Assembly (NCBI RefSeq): GCF_007655005.1
Contig: NZ_SZVW01000027.1
Coordinates: forward strand, 62,001 to 126,000
Direction of reading: 5' to 3'
Origin: Streptomyces tibetensis
GTDB taxonomy: Bacteria; Actinomycetota; Actinomycetes; Streptomycetales; Streptomycetaceae
DNA length: 64,000 nt
Shown here: in pieces, positions 24,713-32,306 of the stretch
How the letters are laid out: every line of letters begins with the position of its first letter
Position numbering within the stretch: the stretch's first letter is position 1
The notes under the pieces: model-generated
What the model saw: the letters and a program-made list of their open reading frames with translations, nothing else
The model's database searches: none
Told to the model about the DNA's origin: nothing
Translations under genes and position numbers: made by a program

Positions 24713-25925
24713 CGCCGCCGGCCCGCAGGTACGCCACCGGGTCGACGTCCGAACCGAAACCGGGCCCGGTCCGCACCTCGAAGTGCAGATGCGGGCCCGA
24801 GCTGTTGCCGGTGGAGCCGGAACGGCCGATGCGCTGGCCGGCGCTCACCGACTGCCCGTCCCGCACGGAGATCGCGGACAGGTGGGCGTACTGGCTGTAC
24901 CGGCCGTCCGCGTGCCGGACCACGACCTGGTAGCCGAACGAGCCGCCCCACCCCGCGCTGACGACGCTGCCCGCCGCGACCGACTTGACCGAGGTGCCCG
25001 TGGGCACGGGGAAGTCGATGCCGGTGTGGTAGCCCTTCGACCAGGAGGAGCCCGCCTTGCGGTAGGGCGTGCCGAGCGAGGCGCCGACGGGGGCGACGAG
25101 TCCCTGCCGGGTGGCCGTGGACCGGCCGGCACGCTCCTTGCCCTCGTTCTGGCTCCGCTCCTCGGAGCGCTCCTTCGGCCGCTCCTTGGCGCGGTCCTCG
25201 GCCGGCTTCTTCGTCGAGGGCTTCGCCGACGGCGCGGGCCGGTGCGCCGGACGCGTCTTCGTGGCGCCCTCGTCGTGCAGGGCGAGGCGCTGGCCGGGCA
25301 CGATCAGGTCGGGGTCGGACCCTATGGCCGATCGGTTGACGGCGTACAGGCCCCGCCAGCCGCCCCGCACCTCCTGGTCGTCCGCGATGCCGGAGAGGGT
25401 GTCGCCGCGGACCACGGTGTACATCTCGGCGTTGCCCGCCCGGGACTGCGGCGTGGCCTGCGGTCGTACCTCCTCGATGGAGGTCTTCGGCTTCGTCTCC
25501 CTCGGCTTCGTGCGCTCGGCGGCCGGCCGGATGCCGGGCTCGCCGCCACCCCGGGTCAGTCCGGCCCGCACGGAACAGACCGGCCAGGCACCCGGGCCCT
25601 GCCCGTCGAGCACCTTCTCCGCGACGGCGATCTGCTGGTCCTTGCTCGCCAGGTCCGCGCGTGCCGCGTAGGCCCGGCCGCCGTAGGCCTCCCAGGTGGA
25701 CTGGGTGAACTGCAGTCCACCGTAGAAGCCGTTGCCGCTGTTGATGCTCCAGTTGTTGGTGGACTCGCAGGCGGCGACCTTGTTCCAGGTGTCCATGTCC
25801 GCCGCCTGAGCGGCGCCGGTGCCCATGAACGGCAGTGCCATGCCCGCGCCGCCCGCCGTGACGGTGAGTGAGGCGCGGTTGATCCTGTTCGGCTGATACC
25901 GGCGATGCCGGCCGCGTACGGCCAT
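24702..25925 (-). CDS. Secreted Rpf-type transglycosylase with LysM and M23 endopeptidase domains
   Basis: A 407-residue protein from ATG 25925. A twin-basic signal region (residues 1-42, ending AAQAAD) exports it. Rpf-like transglycosylase domain: about 43-120, catalytic Glu54 in VAACESTNNWSINSG. LysM: about 155-205, MYTVVRGDTLSGIADDQEVR. A charged Lys/Glu/Arg linker (about 210-275) follows. M23 metallopeptidase: about 280-405, with YHTGIDFPVP and SGPHLHFEVRTG giving the zinc ligands. It cuts both glycan strands and cross-links, so it acts in growth or spore germination. It converges on the EamA gene with an 11-base overlap. I looked for and did not see a ydaO riboswitch upstream. Confidence 0.9.
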   Translation of the reverse strand: MAVRGRHRRYQPNRINRASLTVTAGGAGMALPFMGTGAAQAADMDTWNKVAACESTNNWSINSGNGFYGGLQFTQSTWEAYGGRAYAARADLASKDQQIAVAEKVLDGQGPGAWPVCSVRAGLTRGGGEPGIRPAAERTKPRETKPKTSIEEVRPQATPQSRAGNAEMYTVVRGDTLSGIADDQEVRGGWRGLYAVNRSAIGSDPDLIVPGQRLALHDEGATKTRPAHRPAPSAKPSTKKPAEDRAKERPKERSEERSQNEGKERAGRSTATRQGLVAPVGASLGTPYRKAGSSWSKGYHTGIDFPVPTGTSVKSVAAGSVVSAGWGGSFGYQVVVRHADGRYSQYAHLSAISVRDGQSVSAGQRIGRSGSTGNSSGPHLHFEVRTGPGFGSDVDPVAYLRAGGVRI

Positions 25926-26275
25926 CGATAGCCCCCCTAGACATGCGTCAGGAGGGGCAAAAGTAAGCGCTGCGAACCGGCCAGAACAAGACGGCTTTTC
26001 GCCGCCCGGGTGTCCAAATGGCCGGTATGAGGCCCCTGTTGCGCGACGTGCGCCTCGGTGATGCACCGTGAACAGCACCCGGTGCGCGGGTGCGCCGTGC
26101 GCGGGGACGCGTGCGTCGGCTGAGTGCGACGGGGCTCTCGTCCGTATCAGCCTGCGCCACGCCGTGCGACCCGGGCGTGCGGACGAAGTAGCGGCACGTC
26201 AGGATGGTCGACGGGGGATGCCCGTGGGCGCCCTCCACCGGCAGCACCGATACCGAGGTCTTAGGAGCGAACCGA
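25926..26275. other. Divergent region between the Rpf-M23 gene and gnd
   Basis: A 350-base gap that must hold two divergent promoters. It has no gene on either strand. A TAGGAGCG ribosome-binding site for gnd ends it. I could not recognise a riboswitch core or a clear -10 box. Confidence 0.5.
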
Positions 26276-27715
26276 ATGAGCAGTACAGCGCAGATCGGCG
26301 TCACCGGTCTCGCGGTCATGGGCCGCAACCTCGCCCGTAACTTCGCCCGCAACGGCTACACGGTCGCGGTGCACAACCGGACACCCGCGCGCATGCACGC
26401 CCTGGTGGAGGAGTTCGGCGGCGAGGGTGAGTTCGTCGCGTGCGAGAGCGCGAAGGACTTCGTGGCGGCACTGGAGCGGCCGCGGCGTCTGGTCGTGATG
26501 GTGAAGGCCGGTGAGCCGACCGACGCGGTGATCCAGGAGTTCGCGCCGCTTCTGGAGCCCGGCGACATGATCATCGACGGTGGCAACGCGCACTTCGCGG
26601 ACACCCGGCGCCGGGAGCGGGACCTGCGTGAGCAGGGCATCCACTTCGTCGGCATGGGCGTCTCCGGCGGCGAGGAGGGCGCGCTGAACGGGCCGAGCAT
26701 CATGCCGGGCGGCCCCAAGGAGTCGTACGACTCGCTCGGCCCGATGCTGGAGAAGATCTCGGCGAAGGCGGCCGACGGCACACCGTGCGTCTCGCACGTC
26801 GGTCCGGACGGTGCCGGGCACTTCGTGAAGATGGTGCACAACGGCATCGAGTACGCGGACATGCAGCTCATCGGCGAGGCATACCAGCTGCTGCGGGACG
26901 TCGCCGGGTACTCCCCCGCCGAGATCGCCGAGATCTTCCGGACCTGGAACCGGGGCCGGCTCGACTCGTACCTGATCGAGATCACGGCCGAGGTGCTCTC
27001 GCACGTGGACGCGGAGACGGGCAAGCCGTTCGTGGACGTGGTGGTCGACCAGGCCGAGCAGAAGGGCACCGGCCGCTGGACCGTGCAGATCGCCCTGGAC
27101 CTGGGTGTGCCGGTGTCGGGTATCGCCGAGGCGGTCTTCGCGCGCTCTCTGTCGGGCCACGCGGCGCTGCGGGACGCCTCGCGCGAGCTGGCCGGCCCGA
27201 AGGCGCAGCCGCTGAGCGAGGCGGAGGCCCGGGCGTTCGCGGACCGGGTGGAGCAGGCGCTGTACGCGTCGAAGATCGTGTCGTACACGCAGGGCTTCCA
27301 CGAGATCGACGCGGCCCGCGACGAGTACGGCTGGGACATCGACCTCGGTGCGGTGTCGGCGCTGTGGCGGGGCGGCTGCATCATCCGCGCGGCGTTCCTG
27401 GACCGTATCCGGTCCGCGTACGACACCCGGCCGGACCTGCCGAGCCTGCTGTCGGACGCGACGTTCGCGCAGGAGATCGGGGACGCCCAGGACGACTGGC
27501 GTGAGGTGCTGGTCGCGGCGACCCGTCAGGGTGTGCCGACGCCCGGTTTCGCCGCGGCCCTCGCCTACTACGACGCCCTGCGCGCGGAGCGGCTGCCGGC
27601 GGCGCTGACGCAGGGGCAGCGGGACTACTTCGGTGCGCACACGTACCGCAGGGTGGACCGCGACGGCTCGTTCCACACGCTGTGGGGCGGGGACCGGTCG
27701 GAGACCTCCGCGTAG
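26276..27715 (+). CDS. gnd: 6-phosphogluconate dehydrogenase, decarboxylating
   Basis: A 479-residue protein from ATG 26276 (TAGGAGCGAACCG upstream). The N-terminal Rossmann motif is IGVTGLAVMGRNLARNFARN, with HNRTPARM for NADP preference. The catalytic signature is GMGVSGGEEGALNGPSIMPG with the active Lys in GHFVKMVHNGIEYADMQLIG. The C-terminus has FGAHTYRRVDRDGSFHTLWG. It oxidises 6-phosphogluconate to ribulose-5-phosphate plus CO2 in the pentose phosphate pathway, giving NADPH. Length matches the long (about 480) class. It is monocistronic with a strong terminator after it. Confidence 0.95.
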   Translation: MSSTAQIGVTGLAVMGRNLARNFARNGYTVAVHNRTPARMHALVEEFGGEGEFVACESAKDFVAALERPRRLVVMVKAGEPTDAVIQEFAPLLEPGDMIIDGGNAHFADTRRRERDLREQGIHFVGMGVSGGEEGALNGPSIMPGGPKESYDSLGPMLEKISAKAADGTPCVSHVGPDGAGHFVKMVHNGIEYADMQLIGEAYQLLRDVAGYSPAEIAEIFRTWNRGRLDSYLIEITAEVLSHVDAETGKPFVDVVVDQAEQKGTGRWTVQIALDLGVPVSGIAEAVFARSLSGHAALRDASRELAGPKAQPLSEAEARAFADRVEQALYASKIVSYTQGFHEIDAARDEYGWDIDLGAVSALWRGGCIIRAAFLDRIRSAYDTRPDLPSLLSDATFAQEIGDAQDDWREVLVAATRQGVPTPGFAAALAYYDALRAERLPAALTQGQRDYFGAHTYRRVDRDGSFHTLWGGDRSETSA

Positions 27716-27735
27716 GCGCTGCCGCTCAGGGAGGT

Positions 27736-27780
27736 GAGCGGGGCGGTGGACGGCACGGGATGCCGTCCACCGCCCCGCTC
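27736..27780. terminator. Bidirectional 19-bp stem-loop after gnd
   Basis: Arms at 27736-27754 (GAGCGGGGCGGTGGACGGC) and 27762-27780 are perfectly complementary over 19 bp with a 7-base loop. It lies between gnd and the convergent proline-rich gene. No T-run follows, as is usual for Streptomyces. Confidence 0.8.
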
Positions 27781-27807
27781 GCGTATCCGGGGGTCAGGAC
27801 AGTGAGG

Positions 27808-28059
27808 TCAGGACAGTGGCGGGCCGGGCTCCGGGCTCGGCACGGGTTCCGGTCCCGGGGGGATGGGGGACGGGTCGGGACCCGGCACGGGGCCGGGGCC
27901 CGGGGGTGCCGGCGGGGTGGGCGCGGGCGGCGGAGGGGTCGGCTCCGGGCCCGGCGGGGGCTGTGGGTTCGGCACGGGGTCGGGGTGCGGGTCCGGATGC
28001 TGGGGATCGGGGCCCGGTGTCGGCGCCGGCGGCACGGGGTCGGGAATCGGGTTCGTCAT
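27808..28059 (-). CDS. Small proline-rich protein
   Basis: An 83-residue protein from ATG 28059 with CTGGAGGACCTG (GGAGG) as ribosome-binding site. Nearly half the residues are proline, in P-x-P runs such as PDPVPPAPTPGPDPQHPDP, with no Cys, no signal peptide and no hydrophobic helix. Low complexity prevents a family call. The clear ribosome-binding site and tight frame support real coding, although such GC-rich repeats can arise by chance. Confidence 0.5.
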   Translation of the reverse strand: MTNPIPDPVPPAPTPGPDPQHPDPHPDPVPNPQPPPGPEPTPPPPAPTPPAPPGPGPVPGPDPSPIPPGPEPVPSPEPGPPLS

Positions 28060-28217
28060 CAGGTCCTCCAGCCAGTGGGTCGGCTCCGGCTCTGGACTAA
28101 TCCCCGCCTACCCGGCACCCGCGTCGGCAGTCACTCCCCCGCAGGACGGGGAGGGGACCAGGTGGGGGGCAATGGGGCCGGGGGCGGGTGTCCGGAGAGG
28201 GGCGGACCTGGGTCGGA

Positions 28218-28339
28218 GAGGGACGGGCCGAGGTCGAAGGGGGACGAGCCGGGGCCGAAGGGGGACGGGCCGAGGCCGAAGGGGGACGAGCCGAGGCCGC
28301 AGAGGGACGAGCCGAGGCCGGAGAGGGACGAGGCCGGGT
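28218..28339. repeat. Six 21-bp tandem repeats upstream of the proline-rich gene
   Basis: Units starting at 28218, 28239, 28260, 28281, 28302 and 28323 have the form GRGGGACGRGCCGRGGYCGAA. The array lies between the GNAT stop codon and the proline-rich gene start, so it is in the 3' region of the panD-GNAT transcript. Open frames running through it are artefacts of the 21-bp period. Confidence 0.85.
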
Positions 28340-28683
28340 CAGAAGCGCCCGGGATGGGACCTCAGCCACTCCTTCGCCGCCACGACCAGGTCCTGATCGG
28401 CAGACGAGGCCTCGTCGGGGTGGCGTTCGATCCACTTGGTGACGTACGGGCAGAGGGAGGCGACCGCGCTGTGCTCGCGGCCGGCGAGGGCGAACAGCTC
28501 GCGCGTGAGCGAACCGGCGATGCCCTTGCCCTCGTGGGCCGGCTCGACGACCGTGTGCACGGGCACGAGCGCGCGCTCGGGGCTTTCGAGCACGAAGTAC
28601 TCGATGCGGCCGACGACTTCACCGCCGGACACGGCCTCCAGCCGGCCCGCCGCCCGGTCGTCGCGGATCTCCGGGTCGCTCAT
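28339..28683 (-). CDS. Small GNAT-like acetyltransferase (Gcn5-related, YidJ/NATD1 type)
   Basis: A 114-residue protein. ATG 28683 is chosen because AGGAGGAG lies 8-10 bases upstream; the GTG at 28689 is too close to it. Motif A of this small class is VPVHTVVEPAHEGKGIAGSL, and the end has CPYVTKWIERHPD, typical of the GNAT_YjdJ/NATD1 family of about 95-115 residues. The substrate is unknown. It follows panD by 33 bases on the same strand, so it is probably co-transcribed. Confidence 0.85.
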   Translation of the reverse strand: MSDPEIRDDRAAGRLEAVSGGEVVGRIEYFVLESPERALVPVHTVVEPAHEGKGIAGSLTRELFALAGREHSAVASLCPYVTKWIERHPDEASSADQDLVVAAKEWLRSHPGRF

Positions 28684-28716
28684 GGACACGCTCCTCCTCT
28701 GCTGCCGATGCGTCCG

Positions 28717-29136
28717 TCAGGCCCCGACGGCCTGCGGACTGCGCTGTTGGTCCGAGCCGGGCACCGGCTCGGACGGGTCGGCGCCCAGGGCCACGATCCG
28801 GTTGTCGCGGTCCACGTGCACGACCCGGGGGGCGAGTGCCCGCGCCTCGGCGTCCGTCACCTGGGCGTAGCTGATGATGATCACGAGATCGCCGGGGTGG
28901 ACGAGATGGGCGGCGGCGCCGTTGATCCCGATCACGCCGGATCCGCGCTCGCCCTCGATGACGTACGTCTCCAGGCGGGCGCCGTTGGTGATGTCCACGA
29001 TGTGCACGAGCTCGCCGGGCAGCAGATCGGCGGCGTCGAGCAGGTCGGCGTCGATGGTCACGGATCCCACGTAGTGCAGGTCGGCCTGGGTGACGGTGGC
29101 TCGGTGGATCTTGGACTTGATCAAAGTTCGCAGCAC
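28717..29136 (-). CDS. panD: Aspartate 1-decarboxylase proenzyme, hybrid 5' end at an integration site
   Basis: A 139-residue protein from GTG 29136 (AGGAG upstream). The proenzyme self-cleaves at Gly24-Ser25 (HYVGSVTID) to form the pyruvoyl cofactor; Lys9, Arg54 and Tyr58 are present as expected. It makes beta-alanine from aspartate for pantothenate and CoA. Its first ten codons and upstream region are repeated at 41,795-41,899, so the functional gene now joins element-supplied 5' sequence to the resident body. It is essential for pantothenate prototrophy, which explains why the insertion keeps the gene intact. Confidence 0.95.
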   Translation of the reverse strand: MLRTLIKSKIHRATVTQADLHYVGSVTIDADLLDAADLLPGELVHIVDITNGARLETYVIEGERGSGVIGINGAAAHLVHPGDLVIIISYAQVTDAEARALAPRVVHVDRDNRIVALGADPSEPVPGSDQQRSPQAVGA

Positions 29137-29211
29137 TTTGGACTCCTAGAAGACGGCTCCCCGCCAGCTTTCTGCAGGTCAGGGGCGTCCCTCACTGTAC
29201 ATCGGCATGCC
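29107..29211 (-). other. Left attachment region: panD codons 1-10, RBS and promoter
   Basis: This 105-base stretch is about 85 percent identical to 41795-41899 (16 mismatches counted by eye). It holds the first panD codons, the AGGAGTCCAAAGTG start region and a conserved TGTACAGT, whose TACAGT (29199-29194 on the minus strand) fits a -10 box. Identity starts exactly at GATC 29107, inside codon 10 of panD, which marks the junction. This copy drives panD today. Confidence 0.75.
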
Positions 29212-29806
29212 TTCGACTCGAAGACCTCCAGGAAAATCGTGCGTTGCTGTGACCAGGCTTGCCGCCTGCGTATTTCTGCGCCAGCAGGCTGCCACCAAGC
29301 CACCGACCGGGCGCACGCGCGGAGAGCCGTATGGGACTAATGCTGAGTGGATGCTGACTTATCTGACGTCTCATCAGACATGTCGAGAGTCGGTGGCACT
29401 GGGCCTGCTCGGGGGTTCATTCGATCCCGACTCACAGGCAAGTGCGAGAGCGGGACGGGAGAGCCGACCAGCATGCTCCACCACCACATGATCGAGCGCT
29501 CTCGCGTCATCTCCCCCTCTTCGCCATGCCCAAGGCCCGGGGATCAGTCTCGGATGACAACGGTTATGAGCGCAGAAGATATTCACCTGGTTTTCCGTGG
29601 CCCATCGGCCTTCAACTCTTCCATGAAGTGCCGAACTCGGCGTCGCGGAGCTGGGTCGTGTGTCCAAGATCAGGGATCAAGGCCCGAGCCCGTGGGCCCC
29701 GCGCCGCCCACTTGACGCGACAGCCGGATCGCTGGCCTGCCCGCATCAGGTTCGGCGCATGCAAACTCCGAGCGCTTGACGGTCTAGCGGCCCTATCGTC
29801 TCAGAC
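29212..29806. other. Non-coding left end of the element, with integrase-arm-like repeats
   Basis: Nearly 600 bases with no credible gene. It contains TGCTGAG (29341) and TGCTGAC (29352), 11 bases apart, followed by an imperfect palindrome TCTGACG-TCT-CATCAGA (29362-29378). Both features are matched at 42014-42050. The promoter of the HEPN gene must lie near 29,700-29,800, but I see no clear boxes. Confidence 0.5.
29341..29358 (+). promoter_or_regulatory. Paired 11-bp-spaced repeats, possible integrase arm sites (left)
   Basis: TGCTGAG at 29341-29347 and TGCTGAC at 29352-29358 start exactly one helical turn apart. The same pair with the same 11-base period occurs at 41729-41746 and 42014-42031. 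Tyrosine integrases of the lambda type bind short direct repeats in the arms of attP, so arm sites are a reasonable reading. Confidence 0.5.
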
Positions 29807-30724
29807 ATGGATGCAGAGCAGTTGAAAGGTTCATCCCACAGGTGGATGAGTGCCGCACTGGCAGCCTTCGTGGAGGGCCCTGAGAGCTACGACTTCGCTG
29901 TTCACCACGCTGGAGTCGCTACGGAACATCTGCTCAAGGCGTACCTCGCCGGGATCCATCCAGCTCTGATCGTCGACGGCCGGCACTTTGACTCGTTGCT
30001 CCATGCCACGGGGCTGGGCTCGCATGCAGGCCCACTGACCAAAGTCAAGACCATCGGCCTTGTTGACGCCTACGAACGGGTGGTCAAGCTCCTTCCCAGG
30101 AAGATCCCGATCGACAAGAAGGCTCTTGAACCCCTCGCGGACGCCCGCAACGGAGTCGCCCACAGTGCGATACACGACTCGGCGCAGGCCGAAGCCGTGT
30201 TCACGGTCTGTCTTCGCTTGGTCGACCCGGTTCTCGAAGAACTGAAGATTGATCCGAACGGCTACTGGGGCCCGTTCCTGGTCCTGCACGACAAACTGGT
30301 GGATGAGCAGGTGCGGCAGGAACGAGTCGCGGCGGAAGCTCTGCTGGTCAAGGCTCGTTCGTTGTTCGAGCAGCGCTTCGGGCACATGTCAGGCAAGGAG
30401 CGTGACGTGGTTCTGGCCGCAATCACCAGCAAGCCGATGATCACCATGAGCCGGGAAGCCCCTAGGGAGTGCCCGGCCTGCGGCTCCCAGGGGTGGGTGG
30501 CTGGCGAAGTGAGTGCCGTCCACGTCTACGACGGCGGCCAGGTCACAGTCTCACCGAAGGAGGTTCTACTCGACCCCTATGGGTTTCACTGCGCAGCGTG
30601 CGACCTCGAAGTGGGCGCCAAGCTTCTCATGCACATGGGCGACCTAGCCCAGAGTGTCTTCTTGGATGCCGACCCTCATGACTACATCGACGACGAACCG
30701 TTGATGGACGAAGCGTCCTCATAG
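29807..30724 (+). CDS. HEPN-like protein with RX4H motif and C-terminal zinc ribbon
   Basis: A 305-residue protein from ATG 29807. The N-terminal helical half has HHAGVATEHLLKAYLA (typical HEPN helix 1) and the diagnostic RX4H motif as R114-N-G-V-A-H119 in LADARNGVAHSAIHDSAQAE. In active HEPN proteins these residues cut RNA. Residues 222-265 carry a zinc ribbon (C222-x2-C225, C262-x2-C265). A charged helical linker joins them (about 165-215). HEPN ribonucleases act in toxin-antitoxin, abortive infection and CRISPR-associated defence. Its place at the end of the CRISPR element makes a defence role likely; no antitoxin gene is visible beside it. The exact family is not recognised. Confidence 0.65.
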   Translation: MDAEQLKGSSHRWMSAALAAFVEGPESYDFAVHHAGVATEHLLKAYLAGIHPALIVDGRHFDSLLHATGLGSHAGPLTKVKTIGLVDAYERVVKLLPRKIPIDKKALEPLADARNGVAHSAIHDSAQAEAVFTVCLRLVDPVLEELKIDPNGYWGPFLVLHDKLVDEQVRQERVAAEALLVKARSLFEQRFGHMSGKERDVVLAAITSKPMITMSREAPRECPACGSQGWVAGEVSAVHVYDGGQVTVSPKEVLLDPYGFHCAACDLEVGAKLLMHMGDLAQSVFLDADPHDYIDDEPLMDEASS

Positions 30725-31252
30725 GGCGTTGAGGCCAACCACCCTGAGTTCCGCAGGTTCTGTTGGCCGCAGTTATTGCCGCGGGCGGTTCAGCGCGGTG
30801 AGCAGGGTGCGTTGTCGGGGTGGAGGTGGGGCCGCATATGGCAGTGTCTCCAGCAGCGCAAAGGAGGAACCGGCCGCGCAGGGTGGCCGCAGACACGGAA
30901 GGTCGGATCTGCGAAACACCTCCGCGACCGTTCCCGCCTCATCGACCAGCGCAGCCACACGCCGGGCTTCCGGGTCGTACGGTCCGCCGGTGCGATGGCG
31001 CACAGCCCGACGAACAGCGCCTGGACCACGAGGGGGACTCGAGGACGACATCCTGGACCCGGGCGTGCGCGTGATGACCGATTGGGAACAGGCTCTTGTC
31101 CGGGCCGGGGTGGGGAGGCCGCCCTCCGGGTCTGGTCGGCCGGGGCCCGCCGCACGTGCCTACATCGATGTGGCAGCGCACACGCTGCTGCTGCCCTGGC
31201 TGTTCCGACCAGCCCACGGCCAGCCAACCGGCGGGGCTCTCGATCCCCGGCC
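30725..31252. other. Intergenic region between HEPN gene and distal end of array 1
   Basis: Some 530 bases without a convincing gene. A minus-strand frame at 30773-31051 (92 codons) is open but has no ribosome-binding site and matches no family known to me; it may be a relic. The end of array 1 transcription should fall here. Confidence 0.4.
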
Positions 31253-32182
31253 GGGGACGTCCCCGGCCGCCCCGGAGGACGACCGCCAGGCGGAGATGTG
31301 CAAGGGGGTCGTCGTCGGGCCGTCGTTGCGATCCTCGGTCGCCCCAGAGGACGACCGCCAGTCGTGCCACGGAGTCGGGCACGGGTGATGCGGACGAGGT
31401 TGCGATCCTCGGTCGCTCCGGAGGGCGACCGCCAGTCCGTCGGTGTAGGTCTCACAGTAGCCGTCGCGGGTCTTGCGATCCTCGGTCACCCGAAGGGGCG
31501 AGACCGCCAGTGCACGGCGGCATCATCGACGAGATTCCACGTCCACAAGTTGCGATCCTCGATCGCCACGGAAGGCGACCGCCATGATCCGGCCGTCCTC
31601 TCCGACGCCGTAGGTGAAGCTGTTGCGATCCTCGGTCGTCCCCGGAGGGCGACCGCCAGGTGTACTCGCGAGCGCAGTACGACGCGTGGGTGCGGATGTT
31701 GCGATCCTCGGTCACCCCAGAGGGCGACCGCCAGGGTTCCCACTCTCGCCGTCCTCCGGCAGGACTTCCCGTTGCGATCCTTGGTCATCCCGGGAGGCGA
31801 CGGCCACGTGTACGCCACGTCCTCGTTCTAACCCGGGTTGTGGGTGTTGCGATCCTCGATCGCCCCAGAGAGCAACCGTCAGCCGACGGTGAGCTGGGCG
31901 ACCTTGACGAACTGGTCGTTGCGATCCTCGGTTGTCCTGGAGGGCGACCGCCAGGTGCGGTAGTCCTCCTCGGCAAAACCCAGGCCGGGGTTGCGATCCT
32001 CGGCCGTCCCGGAGGACGACCGCTACGTAACCGCGTCGACGAAGCGGTCGACCAAGGCGACGCATTCCTCGGCGTTGCGATTCTCGGTCGCCCCTGAGGG
32101 CGACCGTCAGAGGGTGGTGCCCCAGCCAGGGATGGTCATGGTGAAGTTGCGATCCTCAGTCGCCCGGAGGACGACTACCGCG
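31253..32182 (-). CRISPR. CRISPR array 1: 13 variable repeats, read leftward after cas3
   Basis: Repeats of about 37 bases start at 31253, 31326, 31399, 31472, 31549, 31622, 31698, 31771, 31846, 31918, 31990, 32074 and 32146, mostly 72-77 bases apart (spacers 34-39 bases; one of 47). On the minus strand each ends CGAGGATCGCAAC, similar to the ...GGATTGAAAC end of type I-C repeats, and begins CTGGCGGTCG. The centre forms a GGTCGCCC/GGGCGACC stem. Most repeats differ from each other at several positions. The copy at 31253 has lost the 3' half, as expected for the leader-distal end, so the leader is at 32183-32306. Confidence 0.9.
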
Positions 32183-32306
32183 ACGGGTTCGGTTCTCCGA
32201 ACACTCGAATTTTCACTGCTACAAGTTGATCACCACACTCGGCAGCCAGCTGACATTTCAAGTTCCGCAAGCGTACTGGTGAGGCGTTGCTCGGTGGTCT
32301 GAATGG
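32183..32306 (-). promoter_or_regulatory. Candidate leader of array 1
   Basis: A 124-base stretch between the cas3 stop codon and the first repeat, read leftward. It is richer in A and T than its surroundings (for example GAATTTTCACTGCTACAAG). Because cas3 is read in the same direction, array 1 may also be transcribed by read-through from cas3. Confidence 0.5.

Noticed and set aside
25926..26275. Possible ydaO (c-di-AMP) riboswitch before the Rpf-M23 gene
   Set aside because: Such riboswitches control many Streptomyces rpf genes, but I could not find the conserved core sequences on the minus strand here.
30773..31051. Minus-strand 92-codon frame near the HEPN gene
   Set aside because: No ribosome-binding site, no recognisable motif and it abuts array 1; kept only as part of the intergenic note.
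31386..32100. Several open frames through the CRISPR arrays
   Set aside because: They are produced by the repeat period and translate the repeat itself (recurrent GGRPP/DRGSQ peptides).
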